64,000 nt of DNA from Chitinophaga eiseniae (lineage in GTDB: Bacteria > Bacteroidota > Bacteroidia > Chitinophagales > Chitinophagaceae): the NCBI RefSeq assembly GCF_900167135.1, contig NZ_FUWZ01000004.1, positions 558,001-622,000 on the forward strand, read 5' to 3'. The notes below the pieces were generated by a model that was not told where the DNA came from, searched no databases, and saw only the letters and a list, made by a program, of their open reading frames with translations. The position numbers and the translations under genes were made by a program. The stretch's first letter is position 1, and every line of letters starts with the position of its first letter. Below, one piece after another: positions 1 to 11,700 of the stretch.

Positions 1-3000
1 GTAAGGGACAAGCTGCCGCATGTGGACCTGTATAACCTTTACGGGCCTACGGAGGCTGCCATTGAAGTAACCTGCTGGCATGCCCCCGCCACGCCCGGTC
101 ATATTGATATAGTGCCGATAGGTAAACCTGTGGCCAATACGCAGCTTCATATCGTCGATAAGACGGGACATCTGTTGCCCCCTGGCATTGCCGGTGAACT
201 GCATATCGGCGGCATACAGGTGGCGCGGGGCTACCTGAACCGGTCAGACCTCACCGCTGAAAAATTTGTGGTTGATCTTTTCAGTCACACAGCAGGAGCC
301 ACTATGTACCGTACCGGTGACCTGTGCCGCTGGCTGCCGGATGGCAATATCGAATACCTCGGTCGTATAGACGATCAGGTGAAGATCCGTGGTTTCCGTG
401 TGGAACCGGGAGAGATAGAAAATGCCCTGCTGGACACCCAGCTGGTCAACGATGCCGCTGTAGTGGCGAAGGAAGACGCAAACGGTCATAAACGGCTGGT
501 CGCCTACGTGGTGCCGGCAGCTGCCTTCGACAAAGAGGCGATCGTCGCTGCGCTCAGGGAACGGCTTCCGGAATATATGGTGCCCGCCATAACAATACCG
601 CTGGAAGCGATTCCACTCACGGCCAGCGGAAAAACAAACCGCAAAGCATTGCCTGATCCGGATTTTACCGCTGTGGCAACAGGCGCCCACGCGGCACCGC
701 GTAATGAAACAGAACGTATCCTCGCCGATATCTGGCAACAGTTACTCAACCTGCCACGTATAGGCATTTACGATAATTTCTTTGAGTCCGGTGGCGATTC
801 CATCATCACCATACAGGTGGTCAGCCGTGCCAGAAGGGCCGGACTGGAGTTCCAGCCCCGTGATATCTTTACTTATCAGCACATCGCAGCGCTGGCAGCT
901 GAACTGCAGTCACGCAGTAAGTCGGTGCTGACAGGTGAGCAGGGCCTGCTCACAGGAGACAGCGGTCTGCTGCCCATTCAGCAGTGGTATCTGGAAACCG
1001 CCGGCCCTGACGCTCCTTATTTCAACCAGAGCCTGTTGCTGACAGTCAGCAAACAGGTGGATACCGATACCCTGGCTGCCGCCGTGCAACAGCTGCTGGC
1101 TACCCATGACAGCCTCCGCTTCAGGTACCGCTACGATGGGAAAGAATGGACACAGACGTATGGTAACTACAGCGGTATGCTGGCCGTGGAAGACCTGCAG
1201 GAAACACCGGCAGGTCAACTGGCAAGCCGTATGGAGCAATTGGGAGATCATTATCATGCTTCCCTGAGCCTTGAAAACGGTATCCTCATCAGGACGGTGT
1301 TCATACGTACGCCTGCAACAGAAGCAAATAACCGCCTGCTGGTGGTGGTCCACCACCTGGCGGTAGACGGGGTGTCATGGCGTATCCTGCTCGAAGACCT
1401 CGAACTGCTGCTGACGGAAGGGCCCGGAGCATTGACAATGCCGAAAGGCACTTCATACCGTCAATGGCAGCAGGCGCTGGCCAGCTACGGGCAATCCGGA
1501 CGCCTGCAAACCCAACTGCCTTTCTGGGAACAAACCGCTCAACACTACCACCCGTTGCCTGCAGACACCAATAACGGGGATTATATAACAGCATCGGATA
1601 TACGTACCATGGAAGTACGGCTGAATGCCGGCTTAACGCAACAACTACTGCAACGCACATCACAAGCGTATCGGACAGAAGTGAATGATCTGTTGCTGGC
1701 CGCATTAACCCGCACTTTATCGTCCTGGAGCGGCACTGCCGGTACTGTCATCGGTCTCGAAGGCCATGGCCGCGAAGATATCGCTGCTGGCACAGATACC
1801 AGTCGTACTGTCGGTTGGTGCACATCGTTGTACCCCGTATTCCTGCCCGCTGCGGCAGATGCAGGGCCGGCCGCGTTGCTGAAGTCAGTAAAGGAAAGCC
1901 TCCGAAAGGTAACCGACAAAGGTATTGGCTATGGCGTGCTCCGGTATATTAATAAAGCAGCTTCACTGCAAGGTACCCATCCATGGGATATCATTTTCAA
2001 CTATCTCGGCCAGGTAGATAACCTGATGCAACCAGGCAGCTACCTGGGGCTTACCAATGAATCCACCGGCGCCGGCATGTCTCCGGTACTGCGCGTTCAT
2101 GAAAAAATGGGCGTGGACTGTATCGTACAGGATGGTGAACTGGTGGTGCAATGGAAGTATAGCCGGTTGCATTACAAGGCTGCTACTATCACACAACTGA
2201 CGGCAGACTACCTGTCGCAGTTGGAAACACTCATCCTGCACTGCGTGGCGCAGCAGGAAACAAACGTTACACCTGCCGATTACGGTCTGGGACAGGAGAT
2301 CAGCTGGGAGGAACTGGACCGCTTCCTGGATGCACCTTACAAAGGTGTGAGCAGACGCAGGCAGGTGTCGGGCCTGTACCGCCTGAGCGGACTACAGGAA
2401 GGTATGCTTTTTCATAGCCTGTATGATGGTGAAGGAGGCACCTATATTGAACAGTTCGTGTGCGATCTGGAACAATTGCATCCCCATGCCTTTATACAAA
2501 GCTGGAACAGGCTGTTGCAACAATATACTATCCTGCGTACCGGATTTTATTATGATGAATTTACCATCCCTGTACAGTGTGTATATGAACAAGTGGAAAT
2601 ACCGGTGACGATCTTCGACTATACACACCTGGACAAAACGGCACAGGAGGAAGCTTTTGCCGGCTTTAAGGCAGAGGATCTGCGACAGGGATTTGATTTC
2701 CGCGAAGCGCCGCTTACGCGCCTGGCATTGGTGCGGCTGCAGGACAATAACTACCGCATGTTGTGGACATCGCATCACATGCTGCTGGATGGCTGGTCAT
2801 TGCCTGTGCTGGTAGACAGCCTGCTCAATACCTATGAGCTGCTGGTGACCGGTAAAGAACTGCCTGCGGTGACAGTGGACCACTTCGAAGATTATATCCG
2901 TTATCAGGAGAAACAGGACAAAGCACAACTGGAGGATTTCTGGTCCCGGTACCTGCAAGGCGCGACAGAAGGTACCTTACTGCCGTTTATTGATGCAGCC

Positions 3001-6000
3001 GTGACGAGGACCAAAGGCAGTGGTGTTTACCTGGAGCACCTGCTTACACTTGATATCGCTTTCACACAGCAACTGACTGCTTTTACCCAGCAACATCATA
3101 TCACCACCAGTACGCTGATGGAAGGCGTATGGGCGTACCTGTTACATCGCTACACCAGCCGTGACGAAATCTCCTATGGGGTGACCGTCTCCGGTCGGCC
3201 GGACGATCTGCCCGGTGTGGAACAGCGGGTAGGGCTGTATATCAACACCCTGCCGCTGCATACGCAGGTGGATGGGCAGCAGCAAATTGTGTCATGGTTG
3301 CAGGCTATACAAGCAGAACAGCTGAAAAGCCGCGACTTCCAGTACGCCAGTCTGAACGACGTGCAGCGATGGACGGGGGTGAACGGCGACCTCTTCGACA
3401 GCTCCCTTACTTTCCAGAACTATCCGGTCAATGAAGTGCTGGAAGCCCGCGACTGGGCACTGAAGATCAGGAATGTAGAGATACATCCGCATACCAACTA
3501 TCCGTTGACCATCATCATCGGCATTGCTTCGGAGACGACGTTGTTGTTTGCCTATAACAGCGACCTGCTGCCGACACACGCTGTCCGGATGATGGCCGGT
3601 CACTTCCGTCAGACACTGGAACAAATCATCACACATCAGGCGGCAATACTGGCAGACATCGAACCGCTGACGCCAGCTGAAAAAACACAGCTGCTGCAAG
3701 CTTCTGCTGTCGACTATCCACAGGACGCCACCGTTGTCAGTCTGCTGGAAGCACAGGCGACCCGCGCTGAACAGGAAACAGCCGTGGTATTTGAAGGTGA
3801 TAGCCTTACCTGGCGGCAACTGGAAGACCAGTCCAACCAATTGGCCCGGTACCTTCGTAACCTCGGGGTGCAACCTGGCGAGCTCGTACCGTTGTGCATA
3901 GAACGTTCCGTGCAGCTGATAGTGGGTCTGTTGGGCATTCTGAAAGCGGGGGCAGCGTATGTGCCTGTTGATCCTGAGTTCCCCGCTGAGCGCATTGAAT
4001 ATATGCTGAAAGATACCGGCGCCCGCATCGTTGTCAGCAGCAATGCCTGCATGGACTTACTGCCGCAACGGGCATCACTGCAGGTGATCGCCGTAGACGG
4101 TAACGCCGCGAAATTCAGTATACTGGCGGCGTCCCGCTTACAGATGGCCATTACCCCGGACAGCGTAGCTTATGTGATTTACACCTCCGGCAGTACCGGG
4201 CAGCCTAAAGGGGTGCAGGTAACCCATCGTAACCTGGTCGACTATACGTATGGTTTGAAGGCGGTAACGCCGCTGGAAGATTGCCGGACTTTCGGCTTGT
4301 TGTCCAGCATTGCGACGGACCTGGGCAATACGGTGATATTCGGTTCCCTGCTGACTGGCGGGGCGCTGCATCTCTTTTCCAAAGACACGGTCAACGACCC
4401 TGAGAAAATCAACCGTTATCTGCGCCGTCATCCGCTGGATGTTATCAAGATCGTGCCTTCTCACTGGAAGGCATTGTGCTCCGGCGATGAGATGGTACTG
4501 CCTCAGCGACTGCTGATATTTGGCGGCGAGGCGCTGGATAGCAGCGTGATAGACAGTCTCCGTGAGGCTAAAGCTACCTGCACGGTGGTGAACCACTACG
4601 GCCCAACGGAAACGACTATCGGAAAATTATTGCACGTGGTAAGTCCCGAGCGGGAGTACGGCAAGACCGTACCGATCGGCAAACCCTTCTCCAATACGAA
4701 TGTCTGCATTGTGAGCCCGGCCGGAAAACTGTGCCCTGCGGGCGTACCGGGAGAGCTGCTGATTGGCGGCGCCGGTGTAGCCAAAGGGTATTTACATCAG
4801 CCGGCGCTCACAGCGCATAAATTTATCACTAACCCATTCCACCCGGACGCCGGCCAACGGGTATACCGTACCGGTGATCTGGTGAAATATCTGCCGGACG
4901 GCAATATCCTCTTCCTGGGTCGTATAGACGACCAGGTCAAAATCAGGGGATACCGTGTGGAACCCGGAGAAATAGCTGCCGTAATAGCGGCTGCTGAAAG
5001 CGTGCGCCAGGCCGTGGTGCTGGTAAAGACAGATGCCTCCGGCGAAAAACGCCTCGTAGCCTATGTGGTACCGGACGGCGAATTTGACAGGGAAGGCGTA
5101 ACGGTCTATGTCCGTCAGGAACTGCCGGACTATATGCATCCATCTGCTATGCTGGTGCTGGACCAGTTCCCGCTGCTGCCGAACGGGAAAATCGACCGTA
5201 GGGCGTTACCCGATCCGGAAGTGACGCTCACTACCGGTGACGAATACACGGCGCCGTCCACACCAACGGAAACCAGGATGGTCGCTATCTGGAGCCGGTT
5301 GCTGGAAGTCGAACAGGTAGGTTTGCAGGATGATTTCTTTGCACTGGGAGGCCACTCACTGCTGGCCATCCGCCTTATATCCGCCATCCGTAAGGAACTG
5401 ACAGCGGAAGTGGTGATTGGCGACGTGTTCGACTATCCCACCGTTAAAGCACTCTCGGCCCGCCTTGATCATAACCGCATCGATACAACTGTGCCGGCAA
5501 TCGTGAAACAAAACAGGCCGAAACAGGTGCCACTATCATTTGGTCAGGAGCGGTTCTGGTTTATCGATCAGATGGAAGGCAGCGTCCATTACCATGTACC
5601 GGCGGTGCTGCGTCTGAAAGGCAGCCTGCAGCCTGCGGTGCTGGAAAATGCTTTGCAGACCATTGTCGACCGGCACGAAGTATTGCGCACCGTCATGGAG
5701 CAGGAAGACGGACAAGCATATCAACAGGTGAAGCCTGCCGGTAACTGGCGGCTGAACAGGATTAGCCGTCCGGACTATCAGCACAACATGGCTGCACTGC
5801 ATGAGGAAATATCCAGGCTGGTCGCGGAGCCGTTCGACCTGCAACACGATTACATGCTGCGGGTGCACCTGATCCGGCTATCAGAACAGGAACATGTAAT
5901 GGTGGTGATATTGCACCATATCGCTTCAGACGGATGGTCCAACACGATCCTGGTGAATGAACTGATGGAACTCTATGCCGCCAGCGTAGAAGGCCGTATG

Positions 6001-8664
6001 CCGCAACTAAAGACACTGCCGGTGCAATACGCGGATTACGCCATCTGGCAAAGAAGTTACCTGTCGGGCGACGTGCTGGAACAACAGCTGGGCTATTGGA
6101 AAGGCCAGTTGACAGATGTGGCGCCATTGCAGCTGCCAACGGACTTTATCCGTCCGGCGGTGCAAAGTACCCGCGGCGCACGCTACTGGTTCATGATCGA
6201 CGCTGACCTGACCAGCAAGCTGCGGTCATTGTGCCACGAAGAAGGAGTGACCCTCTTTATGACCCTGCTGGCGGCTTACAACGTGCTGCTTCACCGTTAC
6301 AGCGGGCAGGATGATATCTGCGTAGGCAGCCCTGTGGCAGGCAGAACACAGCACGAGTCGGAAGGCCTGATTGGATTGTTTATCAACACCATCGCGCTGC
6401 GCGCCGATCTGAGTGATAACCCGGTATTCACCACTTTCCTGCAACAGGTGAAGACGACCACGCTGGGCGCGTTTGCCCATCAGGAAGTGCCCTTTGAAAA
6501 GATCGTGGATGCAGTGGTGAAAGACCGTGACGTGAGCCGTACGCCGCTATTCCAGGCCGCTTTTGTACTGCAGAACGCTCCGGAAGTTCCCGAATTAAAA
6601 CTCCGCGATGTAGCATTTGCCATAGAAGATATTCCATACACTTCTTCCAAGGTGGACCTCAATTTCACGATGGAAGAGGTAGGGGGAGCGCTCCGTGGCT
6701 GCGTAGAGTATTGCGCGGACCTCTTCCACGAAGATACGGTCCGGCGGATGGCCCGGCATTACGAACAGCTGCTGCAGGCCGCCGTGGATACGCCGGATGC
6801 CAGCATCGGCGCTATGGTGCTGCTGAGTGAGGCGGAGAAAACAACTCTCCTGCATACGTTTAATGCAACAGCGGTAGATTATCCGCTAAATAATACCATC
6901 ATTGATCAGCTGAAATTGCAGGTAGACTTGCAGCCGGAAGCTGCTGCGCTGATCTTCACTGATCAGCGTCTGACCTATCGCGAACTGGACGAACGTGCTG
7001 CGCAGATGGCCCATTACCTCCGCAGCAAGGGCGTAACAAATCGTTCGCTGGTGCCGGTGTGCCTCGAACGTTCGCTGGAAATGATCATTAGCATCCTGGG
7101 CATTCTGAAAGCCGGAGCCGCCTACGTGCCCATCGATCCGGACTACCCGGCGGACCGTATCAGCTATATGTTGTCCGACACAGGCGCGGAGGTGATGGTC
7201 AGCAGTAACAGCTGCAGTGGAAAACTGCGTACAGCCAATCCCGATGCCACAATTGTACTGGTCGACGAGGAAGCCGATGCCATCAGCAGGTATCCGGTAT
7301 CGGCGCCTGCGAGGCCACCCCGGCCGGAAGACCTGGCCTACGTGATTTATACGTCCGGCTCTACCGGCAAGCCCAAAGGGGTGATGCTGGAACACCGCGG
7401 CGTGGTTAACCTGGCCCTCAGCCAGCGCGACGCCTTGTGGCTGAAACCAGGTATGCGCTCGCTTCAGTTTGCCTCCTTCGGCTTTGACGCTTCCTGCTAT
7501 GAGATATTCAATACGCTGCTGAGTGGCGGTATCCTCGTACTGCCACGTAAGGAAGACCTGCTGTCGGCCGACAGCTTTGCGGAACTGGTACAAACACAGC
7601 AGATAGACCTGGTAACGTTGCCACCTTCATACCAGCATATCATCAAAGATGTATTAGGGCCGGTGAAGACTATCGTGTCTGCCGGTGAGCCGCTGAACAG
7701 GGAAGACGGAAAGTACCTGCAAGGCAGGGGTATCCGCTTGATTAACGCATATGGCCCTACGGAGAATACCGTTTGTACCACGCTCACGGACCAGCCTATA
7801 CGGGAAGATAATGTGGTGACCATCGGAAAGCCTGTCGCTAACGTTGAAGTATATATACTTGATCGCTACGGTGCATTATGCCCCATCGGCGTGGCCGGGG
7901 AGATGTGTATCGGCGGCGCCGGCCTGGCCCGCGGTTATCTCCACCGGGAAACGCTTACCTCAGAAAAATTTATTCCGCATCCTTTCAGCACGACCCCCGG
8001 TGCCCGGTTGTACCGCACTGGTGACACCGCCCGCTGGCTGCCGGATGGCAATATCGAGTACATCGGCCGTATTGACCACCAGGTGAAAATACGCGGATTC
8101 CGCATAGAGCTGGGAGAAATTGAATCGGTATTGCAGGAATGTGAGCTGGTCGGCGAAGCCGTAGTGCTGGCAAGGGCCGACGGAGCCGACAATAAACGGC
8201 TGGTAGGATACATCGTGCCGCAGGGGACTTTCGATAAAGAAGGCATCCTCGGTTACCTGAAAGAAAAACTACCGGAATACATGGTGCCGGCACTGCTGGT
8301 ACCAATGGAACAATTACCGGTAACGGCCAGCGGCAAAATCGACCGCCGCGCCTTACCTGATCCGGATGCGCTGCACAAAGGAACGTTTGTGGCGCCGCGC
8401 GATACGATGGAGGCAGATCTGGCCGCTATCTGGCAGGAGCTGCTGGAAGTACCACAGGTAGGTATATACGATGATTTCTTTGAGCTGGGAGGAGACTCGC
8501 TGCTGGCAGTAAGGGTGGTAGCCCATCTCAAGCGGAAACTATCTGTTCACCTCTCTGTCAGCAAGCTGTTTGAATGCAAAGACATCGCCCGGCTGGCAGC
8601 TTATATTCAGGCACTGGCCACGACAGCGGAAAACGATACCGCTTACGATGTACATGAACTGTAA
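1..8664 (+). CDS. Nonribosomal peptide synthetase, 5'-truncated: (A)-PCP-E / C-A-PCP / C-A-PCP
   Basis: The reading frame is open from base 1, so the gene starts upstream; the GTG at 22 is internal, just before an A-domain A5 motif (NLYGPTEAA). By approximate nt, it reads: end of an A domain (1-660), carrier protein (PCP) with the phosphopantetheine Ser in GGDSI at 799, epimerization domain (930-2260, HHLAVDGVSW), D-accepting C domain (2360-3680, HHMLLDGWS), A domain (3710-5220), PCP (GGHSL), L-accepting C domain (5520-6840, HHIASDGWS), A domain (6890-8370) and PCP (GGDSL). The codes I read by eye are DLTKIGHIGK for the first full A domain (Asp) and DAYTVAAVCK for the second (Phe or a similar aromatic). 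The truncated A domain keeps only the last pocket residues, which resemble the Ser domain of the next protein. There is no thioesterase, so the chain passes to the next gene, 41 bp downstream. The family and domain calls are firm; the substrates are inference. Confidence 0.95.
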   Translation, partial: VRDKLPHVDLYNLYGPTEAAIEVTCWHAPATPGHIDIVPIGKPVANTQLHIVDKTGHLLPPGIAGELHIGGIQVARGYLNRSDLTAEKFVVDLFSHTAGATMYRTGDLCRWLPDGNIEYLGRIDDQVKIRGFRVEPGEIENALLDTQLVNDAAVVAKEDANGHKRLVAYVVPAAAFDKEAIVAALRERLPEYMVPAITIPLEAIPLTASGKTNRKALPDPDFTAVATGAHAAPRNETERILADIWQQLLNLPRIGIYDNFFESGGDSIITIQVVSRARRAGLEFQPRDIFTYQHIAALAAELQSRSKSVLTGEQGLLTGDSGLLPIQQWYLETAGPDAPYFNQSLLLTVSKQVDTDTLAAAVQQLLATHDSLRFRYRYDGKEWTQTYGNYSGMLAVEDLQETPAGQLASRMEQLGDHYHASLSLENGILIRTVFIRTPATEANNRLLVVVHHLAVDGVSWRILLEDLELLLTEGPGALTMPKGTSYRQWQQALASYGQSGRLQTQLPFWEQTAQHYHPLPADTNNGDYITASDIRTMEVRLNAGLTQQLLQRTSQAYRTEVNDLLLAALTRTLSSWSGTAGTVIGLEGHGREDIAAGTDTSRTVGWCTSLYPVFLPAAADAGPAALLKSVKESLRKVTDKGIGYGVLRYINKAASLQGTHPWDIIFNYLGQVDNLMQPGSYLGLTNESTGAGMSPVLRVHEKMGVDCIVQDGELVVQWKYSRLHYKAATITQLTADYLSQLETLILHCVAQQETNVTPADYGLGQEISWEELDRFLDAPYKGVSRRRQVSGLYRLSGLQEGMLFHSLYDGEGGTYIEQFVCDLEQLHPHAFIQSWNRLLQQYTILRTGFYYDEFTIPVQCVYEQVEIPVTIFDYTHLDKTAQEEAFAGFKAEDLRQGFDFREAPLTRLALVRLQDNNYRMLWTSHHMLLDGWSLPVLVDSLLNTYELLVTGKELPAVTVDHFEDYIRYQEKQDKAQLEDFWSRYLQGATEGTLLPFIDAAVTRTKGSGVYLEHLLTLDIAFTQQLTAFTQQHHITTSTLMEGVWAYLLHRYTSRDEISYGVTVSGRPDDLPGVEQRVGLYINTLPLHTQVDGQQQIVSWLQAIQAEQLKSRDFQYASLNDVQRWTGVNGDLFDSSLTFQNYPVNEVLEARDWALKIRNVEIHPHTNYPLTIIIGIASETTLLFAYNSDLLPTHAVRMMAGHFRQTLEQIITHQAAILADIEPLTPAEKTQLLQASAVDYPQDATVVSLLEAQATRAEQETAVVFEGDSLTWRQLEDQSNQLARYLRNLGVQPGELVPLCIERSVQLIVGLLGILKAGAAYVPVDPEFPAERIEYMLKDTGARIVVSSNACMDLLPQRASLQVIAVDGNAAKFSILAASRLQMAITPDSVAYVIYTSGSTGQPKGVQVTHRNLVDYTYGLKAVTPLEDCRTFGLLSSIATDLGNTVIFGSLLTGGALHLFSKDTVNDPEKINRYLRRHPLDVIKIVPSHWKALCSGDEMVLPQRLLIFGGEALDSSVIDSLREAKATCTVVNHYGPTETTIGKLLHVVSPEREYGKTVPIGKPFSNTNVCIVSPAGKLCPAGVPGELLIGGAGVAKGYLHQPALTAHKFITNPFHPDAGQRVYRTGDLVKYLPDGNILFLGRIDDQVKIRGYRVEPGEIAAVIAAAESVRQAVVLVKTDASGEKRLVAYVVPDGEFDREGVTVYVRQELPDYMHPSAMLVLDQFPLLPNGKIDRRALPDPEVTLTTGDEYTAPSTPTETRMVAIWSRLLEVEQVGLQDDFFALGGHSLLAIRLISAIRKELTAEVVIGDVFDYPTVKALSARLDHNRIDTTVPAIVKQNRPKQVPLSFGQERFWFIDQMEGSVHYHVPAVLRLKGSLQPAVLENALQTIVDRHEVLRTVMEQEDGQAYQQVKPAGNWRLNRISRPDYQHNMAALHEEISRLVAEPFDLQHDYMLRVHLIRLSEQEHVMVVILHHIASDGWSNTILVNELMELYAASVEGRMPQLKTLPVQYADYAIWQRSYLSGDVLEQQLGYWKGQLTDVAPLQLPTDFIRPAVQSTRGARYWFMIDADLTSKLRSLCHEEGVTLFMTLLAAYNVLLHRYSGQDDICVGSPVAGRTQHESEGLIGLFINTIALRADLSDNPVFTTFLQQVKTTTLGAFAHQEVPFEKIVDAVVKDRDVSRTPLFQAAFVLQNAPEVPELKLRDVAFAIEDIPYTSSKVDLNFTMEEVGGALRGCVEYCADLFHEDTVRRMARHYEQLLQAAVDTPDASIGAMVLLSEAEKTTLLHTFNATAVDYPLNNTIIDQLKLQVDLQPEAAALIFTDQRLTYRELDERAAQMAHYLRSKGVTNRSLVPVCLERSLEMIISILGILKAGAAYVPIDPDYPADRISYMLSDTGAEVMVSSNSCSGKLRTANPDATIVLVDEEADAISRYPVSAPARPPRPEDLAYVIYTSGSTGKPKGVMLEHRGVVNLALSQRDALWLKPGMRSLQFASFGFDASCYEIFNTLLSGGILVLPRKEDLLSADSFAELVQTQQIDLVTLPPSYQHIIKDVLGPVKTIVSAGEPLNREDGKYLQGRGIRLINAYGPTENTVCTTLTDQPIREDNVVTIGKPVANVEVYILDRYGALCPIGVAGEMCIGGAGLARGYLHRETLTSEKFIPHPFSTTPGARLYRTGDTARWLPDGNIEYIGRIDHQVKIRGFRIELGEIESVLQECELVGEAVVLARADGADNKRLVGYIVPQGTFDKEGILGYLKEKLPEYMVPALLVPMEQLPVTASGKIDRRALPDPDALHKGTFVAPRDTMEADLAAIWQELLEVPQVGIYDDFFELGGDSLLAVRVVAHLKRKLSVHLSVSKLFECKDIARLAAYIQALATTAENDTAYDVHEL

Positions 8665-8705
8665 TCGGTATCCATCAACATTTACTGGTATTATAAAGAT
8701 GATAT

Positions 8706-11700
8706 ATGATTGAGGTTAATTTCAACAAGGCAATAGCACTGGTGGCGAAAGCCCGGGAACAGGGAGTTATGCTCTTCCTGGAGGATGGCAAGATTAAATT
8801 CCGGACACCCAAAGACGCAGGTATCGCCCCTGAACTGCTGGAAGAGATAAAATTGCACCGGGATGAAATCAAAGCCTTGTTGCACCAGGCCATCTCCGCA
8901 GAGACAACGCCTATCACCCCCGGTGCAGCTGCCAGCCACGCCGGGGCGCGGCTCTCCTTCAGTCAGGAAAGACTCTGGTTCATCGATCAGCTGGAAGGGA
9001 GCGTTAAATATCATATTCCCATTGTATTGAAGTTAAAAGGCGCGCTGCAGGTAGATGCCCTGCAGCAGGCGCTGAAGACCATTGTGGACCGCCATGAGGT
9101 GTTACGCACCGTATTCAGGGATACTGCAGGTGTAGCCTCTCAGTTGGTGCTGGATAAAGACACCTGGCAAATGGACATGCTGACGGCGCAGGAATATTAT
9201 GATGACCCGCCCGCGTTGGAGCGCTCCATTCAGGCGATGATTGATGCGCCTTTTGATCTGGCAGCTGATCACATGCTGCGTGCCCGCCTGATATCGATGG
9301 GTGGCGGTGAATACATACTGGTGGTGGTTTTGCACCATATAGCGGCAGATGCCTGGTCTACCGGCATCATTGTACGCGAACTGGCAGCGCTGTACCACGC
9401 CGCCGTAACCGGTCATGTGTCCCCGTTGCCACCGATGGACATACAATACGCCGACTACGCGGTATGGCAACGTCAATACCTCTCCGGTGATACACTGGCT
9501 ATGCAGTTAGGTTACTGGAAAAACCAACTCTCCGGTACGCCGGTGCTGGAGCTGCCTACAGATTATCCGCGGCCGGCCGTTCAAAGTGATCGGGGCGCTG
9601 TCATTACGTTTAACCTTGACCGTGATATTTCTGATAGGGTGAAATCTTTTTCCCGGCAGCAGGGCGCTACAATATTTATGACATTGCTCACAGCTTTTAA
9701 AACCTTGCTGTACCGTTATACCGGTCAGGAAGATATCTGTGTGGGCACGCCCGTGGCGGGCAGAACGCGGAACGAAACGGATAACCTGATAGGTTTTTTT
9801 ATCAACTCGCTGGCGCTACGCAGCAACCTGTCCGGGCATCCTACGTTCAGCGCATTGTTGCAGCAAATAAAACAAACAACCCTCGCCGCATACGATCATC
9901 AGGAATTGCCTTTTGAAAAGATTGTGGAAGCAGTAGTGAAAGAAAGGGACATGGCCAGGAACCCGCTGTTCCAGGTCATGTTTGCCCTGCAGAATGCCCC
10001 GGCGGCGCCGGAACTGGAGCTGGACGGTGTTACGTTCACCTACATGGAGACCGCGCACACCACAGCCAAATTCGACCTCACCTGCTCCTTTGAAGAAACA
10101 CCCGCCGGGCTTTCCGGAAGGATGGAGTATTGCACCGATCTGTTTGAACCGACAACGATACAGCGGATGATCAGGCATTTCTGCTTGCTGCTGGATAACG
10201 TTTTGCTGACACCCGATAAACCGGTGCACCTGTTGCCGCTGCTATCAGCAGCAGAACGGGAACAGGTGCTGACAGCCTTCAATAATACTGCCGTCGCTTA
10301 CGCTGATGATCAGTCCATCACTACCCTGTTCTCTGCACAAGCCCAAGAGGCGCCGGATACAGTCGCCCTCATGTTCGGTGACGCAGTGATGCATTACAGT
10401 GAACTGGAAAAACAGTCGAACCAGCTGGCGCACTATCTGCGGGGAAAAGGCATACGGCAGGGAAGCATAGTGCCGGTGTGCACCGAACGCTCCCCTGAAA
10501 TGATGGTGAGCATCCTCGCCATACTGAAAGCAGGAGCGGCCTACATGCCGCTGGACCCGGCTTATCCTGCGGAAAGGCTGGGCATGATGCTCGACGAGAG
10601 CCGTAGCAGCATGCTGGTGACCACCACTGATTTTCATGATCGTTTTACACAGGAACGGCCGGGTATGGAACTGTTGCTGGCAGACCAGCTACCGGCGCTG
10701 TTGACAGGCTGGCCCGGCACCGTCCCTGACAACCCGCCATCCGCCAATGATCTGGCTTATGTGATGTATACGTCTGGTTCTACCGGGAGACCTAAAGGCG
10801 TACTGGTAACGCACAGGAATGTGACCAGCCTCGTGCTGCAACCGAATTATGTTTCCCTGGATGCTGCCAGCACCATCTTATCTGCCGGCTCTCTGGCTTT
10901 TGATGCTACGACTTTCGAATACTGGGGCGCCCTGTTGCATGGCGGCCGCCTGGCGCTTAGCGCGGGCAATAGTCTCCTCGATAGTGCTGTGTTTAAACAG
11001 GAACTATACAGCAAGGCGGTAACCATCCTGTTTATTACCACCAGCTGGTTTAACCAGCTGGTAGATACCGATATCACGGTCTTTGGCCGCCTGTCGGCGG
11101 TTCTTACCGGCGGAGAGAAGATGTCTGAAAAGCATGTAGAACGTTTCCGGCAGGCATATCCCGATATCAGTATCAGTAACATTTACGGACCTACGGAGAA
11201 TACTACCTTCTCTTTAAGTTATCTTATCAATCCTCATGCGCTGGCTCCCAATACGCCTGTCGGCATACCGCTCAATAACCGCACTGCTTACGTGCTGGAC
11301 GATGCACAACAGCTGTTGCCGGTGGGAGTGGCGGGTGAGCTGTATGTTGGCGGAGCGGGCCTGGCAACGGGTTATCTCGACAGACCGGAGCTGACAGCGG
11401 AGAAATTCGTTCCACACCCATTCAGCGACAACCCGGAAGAAAGGCTGTACCGCACGGGAGACCGTGCGCGTTGGCTGCCCGACGGTAATATTGTATATCT
11501 CGGCCGCGTGGACGATCAGGTGAAGATCCGCGGTCATCGCATAGAACCGGGCGAGGTGGAAAGTATCCTGTTGACCCATCCTGCGGTGGCGCAGGGGATC
11601 GTGGTCGTCAAAACAGATGAAAAAGACCTGAAACGGCTGGTAGCCTACGTAGTGCCGGCCGATACATTTGACAAAGATGCCCTGGTGAATTATCTGAAAG

